64,000 bases of DNA from Sphingobacterium phlebotomi (GCF_008180195.1 NZ_VTAV01000005.1:124001-188000); one strand, 5' to 3'; shown: positions 8,345 through 18,303, counted from the stretch's first letter. Program-made: numbers and translations. The notes: generated by a model from the sequence alone, not told the origin.

Positions 8345-10465
8345 ATGATGCTTGCTATTCATCCAATCACCCTTCCGATTGCAGATCCGTTAATCAAATT
8401 TTTGATTGAATTGGTTATTATCTTGTTTATCCCCCTTTTGCTGAACAAAATTAAAGTTCCACACATATTGGGATTAATTATCGCTGGAGCCCTGATTGGA
8501 CCTAACGGTTTTCATGTGCTGGAACGAGATAGCAGTGTTATCGTAATTGGGACCACTGGTCTGCTTTATATTATGTTCCTAGCGGGATTAGAAATCGATA
8601 TGGGCGATTTCAAACGGAATAAATGGAAGAGTCTGACATTTGCATTATACACCTTTATATTTCCCTTTATTCTGGGTTTTATAGGGGGCTATTATGTGTT
8701 GCAATTCTCCATTCCGTCATCCATTTTATTCGCTAGTTTGTTTTCGTCGCATACACTTATTGCGTATCCGCTGATTAGCGGTATGGGAATCGCAAAAAAC
8801 TTATCTGTAAATATTACGGTGGGAGGAACGATGATAACCGATGTGCTTTCGCTTTTAGTACTAGCTGTCATTGTTGGGATGTCCCAAGGAGAGGTAGGTA
8901 CAGCCTTCTGGGTAAGACTTGGGGTTTCTATGGCCTTGTTTTCGGCGATCGTATTAATGTTGTTTCCGATCATTGCCAGATGGTTTTTCAAACGTGTGGA
9001 AGACAAGATTTCACAATATATCTTCGTGGTTGTGATGATATATCTGGGAGCGCTTCTCGCCGAGATTGCGGGAATAGAAGCTATTATAGGGGCGTTTTTT
9101 GCTGGTTTGGCGCTCAACAGACTCATCCCCCATACTTCTTCACTGATGAATCGGGTAGAATTTGTAGGTAATGCCATATTTATTCCTTTCTTTCTGATCA
9201 GCGTGGGTATGCTGATTGATTTTAAGGCTTTTATAAACGATTGGGAAACGCTTGGGGTGGCGGCAATTATGCTCGTGGCATCCATAGGCGGAAAGTATAT
9301 GGCAGCATATTTGACCCAACGGACTTTTAAACTTACTGGCAACGAAGGACGCCTAATCTTTGGCATGAGTGCAGCGTCTGCTGCGGCAACATTGGCTTCT
9401 GTAATGGTCGGTTATACGATTATCATTGGCGAAACTGCGGACGGCGAACCAATCAGATTATTAAATGACCATGTATTAAATGGAAGTATCTTACTCATTT
9501 TAGTGTCTTGTACAATATCGTCATTCGTGTCGATGTCGAGCGGACAGAAAATAGCGGATGCTGATAAGGACAATACGGTGACCGGTAAAGGTGTCGAAAG
9601 GGAACGGATTCTACTGCCGATCAACAATGAGCAGATGACAGAAAAAATGGTAAACCTTGGACTGCTTATTAAAACAGAGTCGAATAAAGAGGGAATATTT
9701 GCGCTAAATATTATCAATGAGGATAAAAAGGAGTCTTCGGTCAAAAATGCGGAACGTATTTTAGATGCGGCGGTAAAAATGGGAGCAGCAGCCGATGTCG
9801 TTATTACACCGATAACGCGGCATGATGAACAGGTGGTATCTGGTGTTAATAATGTCATTAAAGAGAAAAATATCACCGATTTAATCATTGGTTTGGAACG
9901 TGAAAAGGGATTTTCTGCGTCGTTTATTTATAATCTCTATAATGGTTACCTGACAAACGAACATGTAAATTTATTGATATACCGTGCTATTCAGCCAATA
10001 TCGACGGTAAAAAACTATGTTGTTATTATTCCGCGTGACGCCGAGGAGGAACCAGGTTTTTTTCACGCGCTGTTAAAAATCTGGAACATTGCGCGTAATT
10101 CAGGGGCTACGATGACATTTCACGCTAACAAGCGGATGCTGGGCGTTCTCGAACGTATTTTAAAGAAATCAGCAATCGAAGCCGAACTGCAAGAAATGGA
10201 ATCTTGGAACGAAGCGGAGAATGTATTGCTTGGATTAGAAACAGATCAAGGATTAATTGTGCTCATGGCTGATAGAAATCGATTCTCTTACACTTCTCCA
10301 ATGCATGCGGTACCAGAATTCCTAAATAACAATTTGCTTCATAATAATTATATCTTGATTTATCCGTATTCGGAAGCACGAGGAAACCCGATCGAGAGGA
10401 GAGCCGTCAATAATCTTGATGATTTCGCTGCAATCGGTAAAGTTATCGGTAAAGTTTTTGGATAG
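8345..10465 (+). CDS. CPA2-family cation:proton antiporter with C-terminal USP-like region
   Basis: The 706-residue protein has an N-terminal membrane domain of about 12 helices (residues 10-400). It shows the Kef/NapA-type pattern: LNKIKVPHILGLIIAGALIGP, LYIMFLAGLEIDM and a helix with a conserved Asp (GGTMITDVLSLLVLA). The region from about 415 to 700 is soluble and holds two repeats resembling universal stress protein domains (ERILLPINNEQMTEKMVNLG and NYVVIIPRDAEEEPGFFHAL). It should exchange Na+ or K+ for protons at the inner membrane. It is probably co-transcribed with the lipoprotein gene upstream. Which ion it moves cannot be read from the sequence. Confidence 0.9.
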   Translation: MMLAIHPITLPIADPLIKFLIELVIILFIPLLLNKIKVPHILGLIIAGALIGPNGFHVLERDSSVIVIGTTGLLYIMFLAGLEIDMGDFKRNKWKSLTFALYTFIFPFILGFIGGYYVLQFSIPSSILFASLFSSHTLIAYPLISGMGIAKNLSVNITVGGTMITDVLSLLVLAVIVGMSQGEVGTAFWVRLGVSMALFSAIVLMLFPIIARWFFKRVEDKISQYIFVVVMIYLGALLAEIAGIEAIIGAFFAGLALNRLIPHTSSLMNRVEFVGNAIFIPFFLISVGMLIDFKAFINDWETLGVAAIMLVASIGGKYMAAYLTQRTFKLTGNEGRLIFGMSAASAAATLASVMVGYTIIIGETADGEPIRLLNDHVLNGSILLILVSCTISSFVSMSSGQKIADADKDNTVTGKGVERERILLPINNEQMTEKMVNLGLLIKTESNKEGIFALNIINEDKKESSVKNAERILDAAVKMGAAADVVITPITRHDEQVVSGVNNVIKEKNITDLIIGLEREKGFSASFIYNLYNGYLTNEHVNLLIYRAIQPISTVKNYVVIIPRDAEEEPGFFHALLKIWNIARNSGATMTFHANKRMLGVLERILKKSAIEAELQEMESWNEAENVLLGLETDQGLIVLMADRNRFSYTSPMHAVPEFLNNNLLHNNYILIYPYSEARGNPIERRAVNNLDDFAAIGKVIGKVFG

Positions 10466-10589
10466 AAAGCGCGGTGAGATCTTCTCGAAATGGAAAGAGA
10501 TCTTCAAGAAACCCGCCTTGCTAAAAGAGGATCATCCGAAGTTATATCGTATGTTGGATCATATCTATGGTGGGGCCGCAGAATCCTGA
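10466..10589 (+). pseudogene. C-terminal remnant resembling an M90 (MtfA-like) zinc peptidase
   Basis: A frame ending at the TGA 10587-10589 reads FSKWKEIFKKPALLKEDHPK, then LYRMLDHIYGGAAES. It resembles the C-terminal segment of MtfA/M90 peptidases, where FF..P..L....P.LY..L..... is typical. It is in a different frame from the antiporter that ends at 10465 and has no start or zinc-binding HExxH region, so it is a tail left by a deletion. The assignment is by memory of the family pattern and is moderate. Confidence 0.45.
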
Positions 10590-10713
10590 ATGTGGTATGT
10601 TAGTATTTTAGTCTACTTGCATATGCCACGTGAGTGTGCGTAATGATAACATAAATATTCGTTAACAAAACCTTTATACGAGTTACGTAACCTTGTAAGG
10701 TGAATTTTTCCTT

Positions 10714-11301
10714 ATGAGACCACACGCCAAAGATATTTCCGATGAAGAGTTTACGGCGTTCCAGAATGGAAGCCAGCGCATTTTTCGGAAAATTTTTGAT
10801 ACTTATCAAAATACACTTCTTCGGTATGCGTATTCCGTGTGCGGAAAAGAGGATATTGCTTCCGATGCGGTTCAAGAGAGTTTTGTTCAATTATACCAAT
10901 GCCGGTCGACGGTTGACGGCCCTAGCGGGATTTACCCTTTGCTGTTCGTCATGACCAAAAGATATCTGTTACGTGTCTTTCGTCGGTCAGTTGTGGAAGC
11001 GAAATTTAGGGATGAGCTTAGTAACAGCTGGGATGAACGTTGTACGGCAACAACCGATGAACTTGATGTCAATGATCTGCGTTCCTTGCTATCGGAATTG
11101 GTAGAACAGCTGCCTGATAAACAAAAGAAGATATTTCAACTGAATAAATTTGCAGGTTACTCTTACGAAGAGATTTCTGAACTGACGGGAACCTCCAAAA
11201 ATACTGTGAAAAACCAATTAATAAGCGCGTCGCGAAAAATAAGGCTGAGCTTGCACAAGCTGTACGCTTTTATTTTTTTAATTTATTTCTTTCATCAGTA
11301 G
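10714..11301 (+). CDS. ECF sigma-70 family RNA polymerase sigma factor
   Basis: This 195-residue protein has sigma region 2 at about 22-90 (FRKIFDTYQNTLLRYAYSVC, ASDAVQESFVQLYQ) and region 4 at about 130-180 (LPDKQKKIFQLNKFAGYSYE, then LTGTSKNTVKNQLISASRKI). It opens the sigma-FecR-SusC-SusD-phosphodiesterase operon. Its upstream leader (10641-10667) and parts of its coding sequence are repeated in the decayed copy at 6.4-6.6 kb. Expected role: after release by the FecR protein encoded 46 bp downstream, it directs transcription of the receptor genes. The C-terminus is unusually hydrophobic (YAFIFLIYFFHQ). Confidence 0.94.
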   Translation: MRPHAKDISDEEFTAFQNGSQRIFRKIFDTYQNTLLRYAYSVCGKEDIASDAVQESFVQLYQCRSTVDGPSGIYPLLFVMTKRYLLRVFRRSVVEAKFRDELSNSWDERCTATTDELDVNDLRSLLSELVEQLPDKQKKIFQLNKFAGYSYEEISELTGTSKNTVKNQLISASRKIRLSLHKLYAFIFLIYFFHQ

Positions 11302-11347
11302 TCCTTCTATCAGCTTAAGGTAATTATAGTTATAAAGGACTATAATA

Positions 11348-12553
11348 TTGGAAAAAGATAAGCTATATCTCTTAGTTCAGCGGTACCGTGAGGGAACGAT
11401 AACAGACCAGGAACTGAAACAACTGAAAACATATATTCATCAGGAATCTTCGGATCACCTATTGGAGGATATTTTTGACGAACTTTCTGACAAAGCACCT
11501 TTAGTGTGGCGGACGAGTGAAAATGCGAACGAGCGTTATGACGTGATTCAGCAAAAAATAAATAAACAATATAGTGACGCACCGCACAAACGTATTAGAA
11601 AACATACTTTTTTGAGAAATGTAGCTGCTACAGTACTTTTTGTACTGATGGGAATCACGGCCCTTCTCCTTAAAAACACATATTTATTGGACCAGCACAA
11701 AGAAGAAACGGATCGGGAGCAGAAAGAATGGTCGGCAATTGTTCCCGGAACGAACAAAGCCAAAATCGTATTGGAAAACGGTCAGGAAATCGATCTGGAG
11801 AAACTTGCGGATAATACGTCAGTAATGATGGATGGATATTCGCTGACGAAAAATAAGAAAGGGGAAATTTCCTATAAGATGTCAGGTGGAAAAATGCCCA
11901 AAAGTGGTTTATACAATACTATTATTGTACCACGGGGTGGCGAATATAAACTGAATTTGCCGGATGGCACTGAAGTCTGGTTAAACGCAGCGAGCAGTCT
12001 CCGCTATCCATTGAATTTTGGAGAGTCGGCTAGAAAAGTTGAACTCACCGGCGAGGCTTATTTTAGTGTCGTTAAGAAAACCGTTGGTACAAAAAAACTA
12101 CCTTTTATCGTACAGGTGGGCGAGCAGGAATTAGAGGTGCTGGGGACGGCGTTTAACGTAAATAGTTATGTCGATAAGATAAAAACAACCCTGGTCGAAG
12201 GGGCAGTTCAATTACGATTTCCTAACAGCAGGAGGGAAAAGCTCCTGCCCAACCAACAATCTATTTACAGCACACGATCAGGGAAAATCCATGTAGAAGA
12301 AATAAATCCATACTACACCATAGCTTGGCGGAGTGGCTCGTTCGCTTTTAACAATGCACCGCTGGGAGAGGTTTTGGACTGTCTGTCCCGATGGTACGAC
12401 GTTTCTTTTGAATATGCTGTGGATAAAGAATCTGTTCGGTTTACAGGCTCGATCTCCCGCTACGAAAATATAGAGAAACTGTTGGGATTGATTGAAATGA
12501 CAAACAGTGTAAAATTTGAGGTAAAAGAAAGGAGGATTATAGTCAGTAGATAG
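11348..12553 (+). CDS. FecR-family anti-sigma factor
   Basis: The 401-residue protein probably starts at a TTG (11348); the upstream AAAGGA at 11334 supports this and no suitable ATG exists nearby. The N-terminal sigma-binding part is followed by one membrane helix at about 91-110 (NVAATVLFVLMGITALLLKN). The periplasmic FecR domain (about 195-295) has VPRGGEYKLNLPDGTEVWLN, GEAYFSV and VLGTAFNVNSY. The DUF4974 domain closes the protein (about 325-401; APLGEVLDCLSRWYDVSFEY). It should couple the SusC-type receptor downstream to the sigma factor upstream. The last 50 bp of conserved sequence also survive in the remnant at 6.55-6.60 kb. Confidence 0.94.
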   Translation: MEKDKLYLLVQRYREGTITDQELKQLKTYIHQESSDHLLEDIFDELSDKAPLVWRTSENANERYDVIQQKINKQYSDAPHKRIRKHTFLRNVAATVLFVLMGITALLLKNTYLLDQHKEETDREQKEWSAIVPGTNKAKIVLENGQEIDLEKLADNTSVMMDGYSLTKNKKGEISYKMSGGKMPKSGLYNTIIVPRGGEYKLNLPDGTEVWLNAASSLRYPLNFGESARKVELTGEAYFSVVKKTVGTKKLPFIVQVGEQELEVLGTAFNVNSYVDKIKTTLVEGAVQLRFPNSRREKLLPNQQSIYSTRSGKIHVEEINPYYTIAWRSGSFAFNNAPLGEVLDCLSRWYDVSFEYAVDKESVRFTGSISRYENIEKLLGLIEMTNSVKFEVKERRIIVSR

Positions 12554-12582
12554 ACACGGAAGACGTATTTATGGAGAAGTAA

Positions 12583-12613
12583 TTATCAGGAGCGCCGCGA
12601 ACGCTCCCGATAA
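12583..12613 (+). promoter_or_regulatory. Stem-loop in the fecR-susC gap
   Basis: The arms TTATCAGGAGCG (12583-12594) and CGCTCCCGATAA (12602-12613) pair with one mismatch around a 7-nt loop. No run of T follows, so it is not a standard terminator. It could be a processing or stabilising element that sets receptor output apart from sigma/anti-sigma output. A comparable stem-loop lies in the fecR-receptor gap at 46139-46166. Confidence 0.5.
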
Positions 12614-12668
12614 TATAGTAAAAATGTTGATCAACGATTGCATAAGTAAAAAACAACCGCAATAGCAA

Positions 12669-15600
12669 ATGTATAAAAAAAATAGTATTTCAATACGTAG
12701 GAAAGGTTCTATTCCTCGAATAAACAGGCTTTTGCCCATGAAATTAGCACTTTTAGTAATGTGCGCAACAACAATACAGGTCAGCGCAATGACTTTTGGC
12801 CAGACCATTACGTTGAAGCGAAAGAATGCGAAGATGACCGATGTGCTACAGGAGGTCCAAAAGCAAAGCGGCTATCATATTTTTTATGATGCGGCATTGG
12901 TGCCACCGGATTTGAAATTGGATGTCGATTTACGGGGATTATCGTTACAGGCGGCTCTTTCGAAAATTTTGACTGCTTATTATATCGATTATAATGTCGT
13001 AGATAAGAATGTTATCCTAACGGAAGGCAAAAAGATAACAGTGGTACATGGCGTCAAACAGGCTCCAGCGGAAGTATACCAACAAGCCGTCGTAAAAGGG
13101 CGTGTAAGAAATGTTGGCGGGATAGGGTTAGCCAATGTTTCGGTGATGGAAAAACAGACAGATAACCGTACAGTTACCGACGAACAGGGATATTTTGAGC
13201 TACGTGTTTCTAATTCGCCTGCGGTGGTCACTTTTTCCTCTGTGGGGTTCCAACGGCAGGAAGTTACGATTGTTGAGGGAAGGGAGGTGATCGTCGAAAT
13301 GGTTCCCGCCATCACCGAGATGGATGAGGTTGTGGTGGTCGGATACGGCACGCAGCGCCGGAGTGACCTCACGGGATCTGTATCCAGTATCAAGGCAGAG
13401 CAATTGAGCGTGGCGCCCATAGGGCAGTTGTCCAATTCTCTTCAGGGGCTGTCGTCTGGACTTGAAATCGTCTCAGGAGGAGGGTCTCCAGCAGAAGAAC
13501 CTACTATACAGATTCGGGGCACAGGCAGTGTAAATTCATCTAATCCATTAATTGTTATTGACGGTGTGCCTTCTGGAAAATTGACGGATATCAATCCCAA
13601 TGATATTGAACAGATAGAAGTATTAAAAGACGCCTCCTCCGCGGCAATTTACGGTACGCGTGCGGCCAATGGAGTTATTTTGGTAACCACGAAACGAGGT
13701 AAACTGGGGCAGCCGGCGCAATACAGTGTCAACTTGTATTCGGGGATTACCAGTGTAAATAATAAACTCGATTTACTTCGTGCGGAAGACCTTGTCATGC
13801 TTAAAAAGGAACGCTATAGCAATGATGGAATCGCAGAAAATGTCTTTTGGAACGACGCTTATTATGCGCAAGATCGTACCGACTGGCAAAACGAGCTTTT
13901 CCAAACGGGTAGGTTGGAGAATCTCGATTTAAGCATCAGAAGCGGTGGAGAGAAGTCATCTTATCTGACCAGTCTGGGGTATTATAACGAAAAAGGGATT
14001 ATGTTAAGTTCTAAATTTCGTAGGTTATCGGCACGGGTCAATTCCAATCATGTGATTTCCGATAAGCTGAAATTAGTACAGAACTTTCAATATAACTATC
14101 GGAACTGGTATAGCCCGTCTACGAGTTCGGTATATAGCGGTGTGCTGTGGCAGGCTCTTCGTTTTAACCCCGCGATTCCGGTGATGGATGAAAATGGGGA
14201 GTGGGGAACGGCATCGGCAAATAATGAGCTTGGTGACATCAACAATCCTATCTACGAGCTTTCAACAGAGGATAGGACAAAACACAACCATAATATGTTG
14301 GCTTCCGTAACCCTGGAGTATGCGGTTACGGGCGATTTGAAATGGAAAGGCAATGTTGGGTTTGAGGGAAACCTGTATGAATCGCGGGATTTCTTCCCAA
14401 GCGTAACCCAACAGATGAGAAGGCGTAATGACGCAGAGCTGGGCATTACCAACCAAAAAAGTTATACGGTTTTGGGCGAAACGTATTTAGATTATAGCCG
14501 GGCTTTTGGTAGTCATCATCTCGATGCGGTAGCCGGGGTTTCTATGCAGTCTAAAAACGGCAGTTTCCAAACGGTGAAAAAGATAGGTTATGCAGATGAA
14601 AGTTTAGACCAGATTGTATTTGATAACGGCGCGACGATGAACAGCATCATCGGAAACTATGATGTGCCACAAAAACTTGCTTCGGCTTTTGCTAGGCTTA
14701 ACTACGGCTACGCGAATAAATATCTTTTAACCATGACAATGCGGAGTGACGGCTCTTCTAAATTTATGCCTGGCAGCAGATGGGGGTATTTTCCTGGATT
14801 TTCTGCAGGCTGGCGGATATCGGAGGAAAATTTCATGAACGATATATCCTTTCTGGATGATCTAAAGATCAAAGGGGGATGGGGAATGTTGGGCAACCAG
14901 GAAGTGGCCGATTTGCAATACCTCACCATCATCAAAAGGAATATCGACTACGGCAATAAATATACGTTCGGCGCTGACCAAGTTGGCGGATCCCGCATTA
15001 CGAGCCTTGCTAACCCATTCATTACCTGGGAAAAAACGGCAATGACCAATTTAGGGGTAGATGCCATTTTATTCCATGGTAGCTTGACGGCAAATGTCAC
15101 CTGGTTTGATAAAAGAACAAGTGATATGCTCATCCCCGCAGTGGTCATTGGTACCGTAGGCAGGGCAACTATTCCAGATTCCAATATAGGGGAGATGCGT
15201 AACTGGGGCTGGGAAATAGAATTGGGACACCAGAAACAATTAGATAACGGCTTTGCTTATAATTTAGGTTTCAATCTCACTCTCCTTAAAAATAAGGTAA
15301 CCAAGCTCTATGGGAACAATAATTACATAGGCTCTCTTTTCTACGGACGTCAGTCTCAGGAGATTTCCCGCACCTACGAAGATATGCCTTTGGCATCCTT
15401 TTTTGGCTGGAAGACCGATGGTCTTTATCAAAATCAAGCCGAAATCGATGCTGATGTGCACATTAATAATGACGAACGAAGAGGAGATATACAACCCGGC
15501 GACGTCAGGTTTGTGGATATCAATGGCGACGGACAGATTGATGAGCAAGACCGGGTATATCTTGGTGATCCAAACCCGGATGCAATTCTGGGATTGCAGT

Positions 15601-16067
15601 TGGGCGTGGGATATAAAGGTTGGATGTTGCATGCAAACCTAACGGGGAGTTTTGGTGGACAGCTTTATAACGCCGATCGTATGCAGGGGCTTGACCCTAC
15701 GTATTCGTATAATATGTACGCCGAAGCATTAGACCGTTGGCATGGCGAAGGTACGAGCAACACGATTCCCCGTATGAGCACGCAACGGACCAATTTAAAC
15801 CATCGGACGTCCGATCTTTTTGTGGAGAATGGAAATTTTGTAAAGTTGAAAACGCTGACGTTATCATACAAGATACCGACCTCGAAAAGAAACTTTATCC
15901 GGGAAATGAATGTGTACGTCATGGGGGAAAACCTTTTTGTGATAAGCGCTTATAAAGGATATAATCCGGAAATAGGCTATTCCGATGGAAATCTGCAACG
16001 TGGGGTGGATTACGCGAACTTTCCATTTAGCAGAAAAATTAATTTGGGTCTTAGATTTGATTTTTAA
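12669..16067 (+). CDS. SusC/RagA-type TonB-dependent outer membrane receptor with STN domain
   Basis: This is a full-length 1132-residue receptor. After a long basic signal region (MKLALLVMCATTIQVSAMTFG at about 24-44), an STN domain (about 47-115) provides signalling to the FecR protein encoded just upstream. A carboxypeptidase-regulatory-like domain (about 142-215) with GRVRNVGGIGLANVSVMEKQ follows. Then come MDEVVVVGYGTQRRSDLTGSV and the plug with EVLKDASSAAIYGTRAANGV (about 315-335). The barrel ends in an aromatic residue (LGLRFDF). It is 2 bp from the SusD partner gene. The pair imports a ligand too large for porins; the glycerophosphodiesterase gene at the end of the operon hints at a phospholipid-derived or phosphodiester substrate (inference). 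Confidence 0.95.
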   Translation: MYKKNSISIRRKGSIPRINRLLPMKLALLVMCATTIQVSAMTFGQTITLKRKNAKMTDVLQEVQKQSGYHIFYDAALVPPDLKLDVDLRGLSLQAALSKILTAYYIDYNVVDKNVILTEGKKITVVHGVKQAPAEVYQQAVVKGRVRNVGGIGLANVSVMEKQTDNRTVTDEQGYFELRVSNSPAVVTFSSVGFQRQEVTIVEGREVIVEMVPAITEMDEVVVVGYGTQRRSDLTGSVSSIKAEQLSVAPIGQLSNSLQGLSSGLEIVSGGGSPAEEPTIQIRGTGSVNSSNPLIVIDGVPSGKLTDINPNDIEQIEVLKDASSAAIYGTRAANGVILVTTKRGKLGQPAQYSVNLYSGITSVNNKLDLLRAEDLVMLKKERYSNDGIAENVFWNDAYYAQDRTDWQNELFQTGRLENLDLSIRSGGEKSSYLTSLGYYNEKGIMLSSKFRRLSARVNSNHVISDKLKLVQNFQYNYRNWYSPSTSSVYSGVLWQALRFNPAIPVMDENGEWGTASANNELGDINNPIYELSTEDRTKHNHNMLASVTLEYAVTGDLKWKGNVGFEGNLYESRDFFPSVTQQMRRRNDAELGITNQKSYTVLGETYLDYSRAFGSHHLDAVAGVSMQSKNGSFQTVKKIGYADESLDQIVFDNGATMNSIIGNYDVPQKLASAFARLNYGYANKYLLTMTMRSDGSSKFMPGSRWGYFPGFSAGWRISEENFMNDISFLDDLKIKGGWGMLGNQEVADLQYLTIIKRNIDYGNKYTFGADQVGGSRITSLANPFITWEKTAMTNLGVDAILFHGSLTANVTWFDKRTSDMLIPAVVIGTVGRATIPDSNIGEMRNWGWEIELGHQKQLDNGFAYNLGFNLTLLKNKVTKLYGNNNYIGSLFYGRQSQEISRTYEDMPLASFFGWKTDGLYQNQAEIDADVHINNDERRGDIQPGDVRFVDINGDGQIDEQDRVYLGDPNPDAILGLQLGVGYKGWMLHANLTGSFGGQLYNADRMQGLDPTYSYNMYAEALDRWHGEGTSNTIPRMSTQRTNLNHRTSDLFVENGNFVKLKTLTLSYKIPTSKRNFIREMNVYVMGENLFVISAYKGYNPEIGYSDGNLQRGVDYANFPFSRKINLGLRFDF

Positions 16068-16069
16068 AG

Positions 16070-17536
16070 ATGAAGAACAACCGTATTTTAACCGTCATCC
16101 TTTTATGTTTATTGTGGGTAGTTTCATCCTGCGATGATCTGTTGGACATTGACGTAAAGGGACAGTATACCGAAGAAAACTATTTCAAAAATGAACAATC
16201 TGTCGTGGATGCCGTTACCGGGCTTTACGGAATATTGATTGCGGAAGATTTTGTAGCCCATGGGGATTATACATGGGATATCGCATCCGACGATGTATAC
16301 CGTGCTGGCGACCATTCCGAGGACGAAGCGATAGAAACGTTCACCTTTGATGCTTCCAATCCACAGTTGAGTGCTGGCTGGACGTGGAAATATGAAATGG
16401 TCTCGAGAGCTAATATTATTCTTACGCACGTACCGGGGCTTTCCGATATTTCTCCGGAAATAAAGGATAGAAGTCTGGGAGAAGCCTATTTCTTTCGGGC
16501 TTTTGCCAATTGGTGGTTGTACCTGCCCTATGGCGAGTTTCCACTGCTTACCCAAGAGGATGTCGCAAATGCAAATTATAATAAGCCGAAAGCGAGTATC
16601 GAAGAGGTGTTGCAAGCTATCGAACAAGATCTCCAGGCTGCAGAAGAGCTTCTTCCCGCAACATCAGGCGCCGGACGTATCAATAAAGGTACGGCGTGGG
16701 CTTATTTAACGCAGTTGTATATGCATTGGGCGAGTTACCCGGATAACGATAGTAAACTGGATCTGGCTATCCAATCTGGCGAACATATTACGACCAACAC
16801 CACGTATAAATTGGCAGACAACTTTCAGGATAATTTTCGTCAGAAAACCACCGCACTTCCCGAAATGCTGCTATATGTGACATCTTCGCAAGCATGGCGG
16901 AATTCGTCTACCATATATTATTTCAGTCCGCGCACACTCGGGGGATGGAACTTTTTCCACCCGATGAAAAGTCTTTTTGATGCGTTTGGTGATGATTCAC
17001 GAAGGTTGGCCTCGATGTGGAGTGATGGAGATATGATTGATGTAGGAAACACAAAGGTAGGATATGATGGTAATAGCTCCGAAACAGGTTATCATTTTAA
17101 TAAGTATACGACTTTCACTCCGGAGGGTAAACTAAGTTTTGATTTGCTCATTCCGCTGATGCGCTCCAGTGATGTTTATCTATTGGTCGCAGAGGCCAAA
17201 ATCCGGAAGGCGGGAGCAGGTGCCGGTGATGCCGAAATTAATCTGGTGCGTACAAGAGCACACGCCAGACCTATCTCGGGAGCGGATAAAGATGATCTTA
17301 TATTGGAAAGAAGGTTAGAACTGGCGGGAGAAAATAGACGCTTTTTTGATCTGATCCGCTGGGACAAGATCGGGTGGGTTGATATAGCAGAAATATTGAA
17401 AAATCCGGATGCGGTATACCATACAGATCGTAATCGTATTAATTTTTCAAAACCTAAGCATTACTTTTTTCCACTACCGCAAGTAGAGATTGACAAGAGT
17501 GGTGGCGTGTTGGAACAAAATCAAAATTACAAATGA
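16070..17536 (+). CDS. SusD/RagB-family nutrient-binding lipoprotein
   Basis: The 488-residue protein has a lipoprotein signal (ILTVILLCLLWVVSSC, Cys21 followed by DD) and the SusD layout. The N-terminal SusD-like region contains ENYFKNEQSVVDAVTGLYG and LGEAYFFRAFANWWLYLPYGE (about 140-165). The C-terminal RagB/SusD region contains RSSDVYLLVAEAKIRKAG, RRLELAGENRRFFDLIRW and the end HYFFPLPQVEIDKSGG. It sits on the cell surface as the lid of the SusC barrel. It follows susC by 2 bp and overlaps the phosphodiesterase gene by 4 bp, so the three are translated from one message. Confidence 0.95.
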   Translation: MKNNRILTVILLCLLWVVSSCDDLLDIDVKGQYTEENYFKNEQSVVDAVTGLYGILIAEDFVAHGDYTWDIASDDVYRAGDHSEDEAIETFTFDASNPQLSAGWTWKYEMVSRANIILTHVPGLSDISPEIKDRSLGEAYFFRAFANWWLYLPYGEFPLLTQEDVANANYNKPKASIEEVLQAIEQDLQAAEELLPATSGAGRINKGTAWAYLTQLYMHWASYPDNDSKLDLAIQSGEHITTNTTYKLADNFQDNFRQKTTALPEMLLYVTSSQAWRNSSTIYYFSPRTLGGWNFFHPMKSLFDAFGDDSRRLASMWSDGDMIDVGNTKVGYDGNSSETGYHFNKYTTFTPEGKLSFDLLIPLMRSSDVYLLVAEAKIRKAGAGAGDAEINLVRTRAHARPISGADKDDLILERRLELAGENRRFFDLIRWDKIGWVDIAEILKNPDAVYHTDRNRINFSKPKHYFFPLPQVEIDKSGGVLEQNQNYK

Positions 17537-18303
17537 ACAAATATATATTTTTGATGCTCCTCATGCTGGGAGTAGCACCTTACTGTAAAGCACAGTTTGG
17601 TCCATTTAAATTGATCGCCCATAGGGGCGGAGTCGTAGATGATAACACCGATGAAAATAGTATAGCTTCGATAGAAAAAGCGGCGGAGAAAGGATACTAT
17701 ATGGTGGAACTCGATGTGCGTATGACCAAAGACAGTGTCTTAATCGTACAGCACGACCGAGATTTAAAGCGATTCTTTGGTGTCGACAAAAGAGTAGATG
17801 AGCTAAATTGGAATGAATTACAGTCCTTTAAATCTACCAATGGACATATCATACAAAAGTTGAGCGATATGTTGCGCGTGGTGTCGGACAAGGGATTACA
17901 GGTTATGATCGATCTTAAGATACCAGGCTACCACCCGCGTAGATTTGAAGAAATCTATACCACGCTGTCCGATTTTCATCTGGCCGATCAAGCCTTGATT
18001 ATCCCTAGCGAGGATGCAACAGACTACTTTAGGGGGAAAATCAAACTAAGCTGTACAAGAAAGCAAATTGAAGGCTATCAGCAACGAAAGGACTATGCTG
18101 CAAATCACTATTATTTATTTAGCAATCCCTCGCCCGACGATTTTCAATGGGCAAAATCAAACAATATACAAGTGGTGGGGGTCATCAACTATCATCCCTC
18201 GAAAGAGGACAATTATGAGAAGGTGGCGAGAGAGTTAAAAGAAACAGGAGTGGAATATATCCAGTTAGATAGCCGCTTCGATAAGTTTTTTAGAAAGCGT
18301 TAA
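17533..18303 (+). CDS. Exported glycerophosphodiester phosphodiesterase family protein
   Basis: The 256-residue protein begins with a signal peptide (YIFLMLLMLGVAPYCKAQ). The GDPD core shows H30-R31-G-G, E41-N-S, E59-L-D61, and H74-D75 (LIVQHDRDLKR), the usual metal-binding and acid/base residues. The later ExK motif is DLK instead of ELK (VMIDLKIPGY), a conservative change. It should cleave glycerophosphodiesters, or a related phosphodiester, into an alcohol and a phosphate monoester in the periplasm. Its ATG overlaps the susD stop (ATGA). A strong terminator follows, so it is the last gene of the operon. Confidence 0.9.
   Translation: MNKYIFLMLLMLGVAPYCKAQFGPFKLIAHRGGVVDDNTDENSIASIEKAAEKGYYMVELDVRMTKDSVLIVQHDRDLKRFFGVDKRVDELNWNELQSFKSTNGHIIQKLSDMLRVVSDKGLQVMIDLKIPGYHPRRFEEIYTTLSDFHLADQALIIPSEDATDYFRGKIKLSCTRKQIEGYQQRKDYAANHYYLFSNPSPDDFQWAKSNNIQVVGVINYHPSKEDNYEKVARELKETGVEYIQLDSRFDKFFRKR

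Noticed and set aside
8692..9366. 224-codon minus-strand open frame
   Set aside because: It is the shadow of the antiporter membrane domain; it has no recognisable features.
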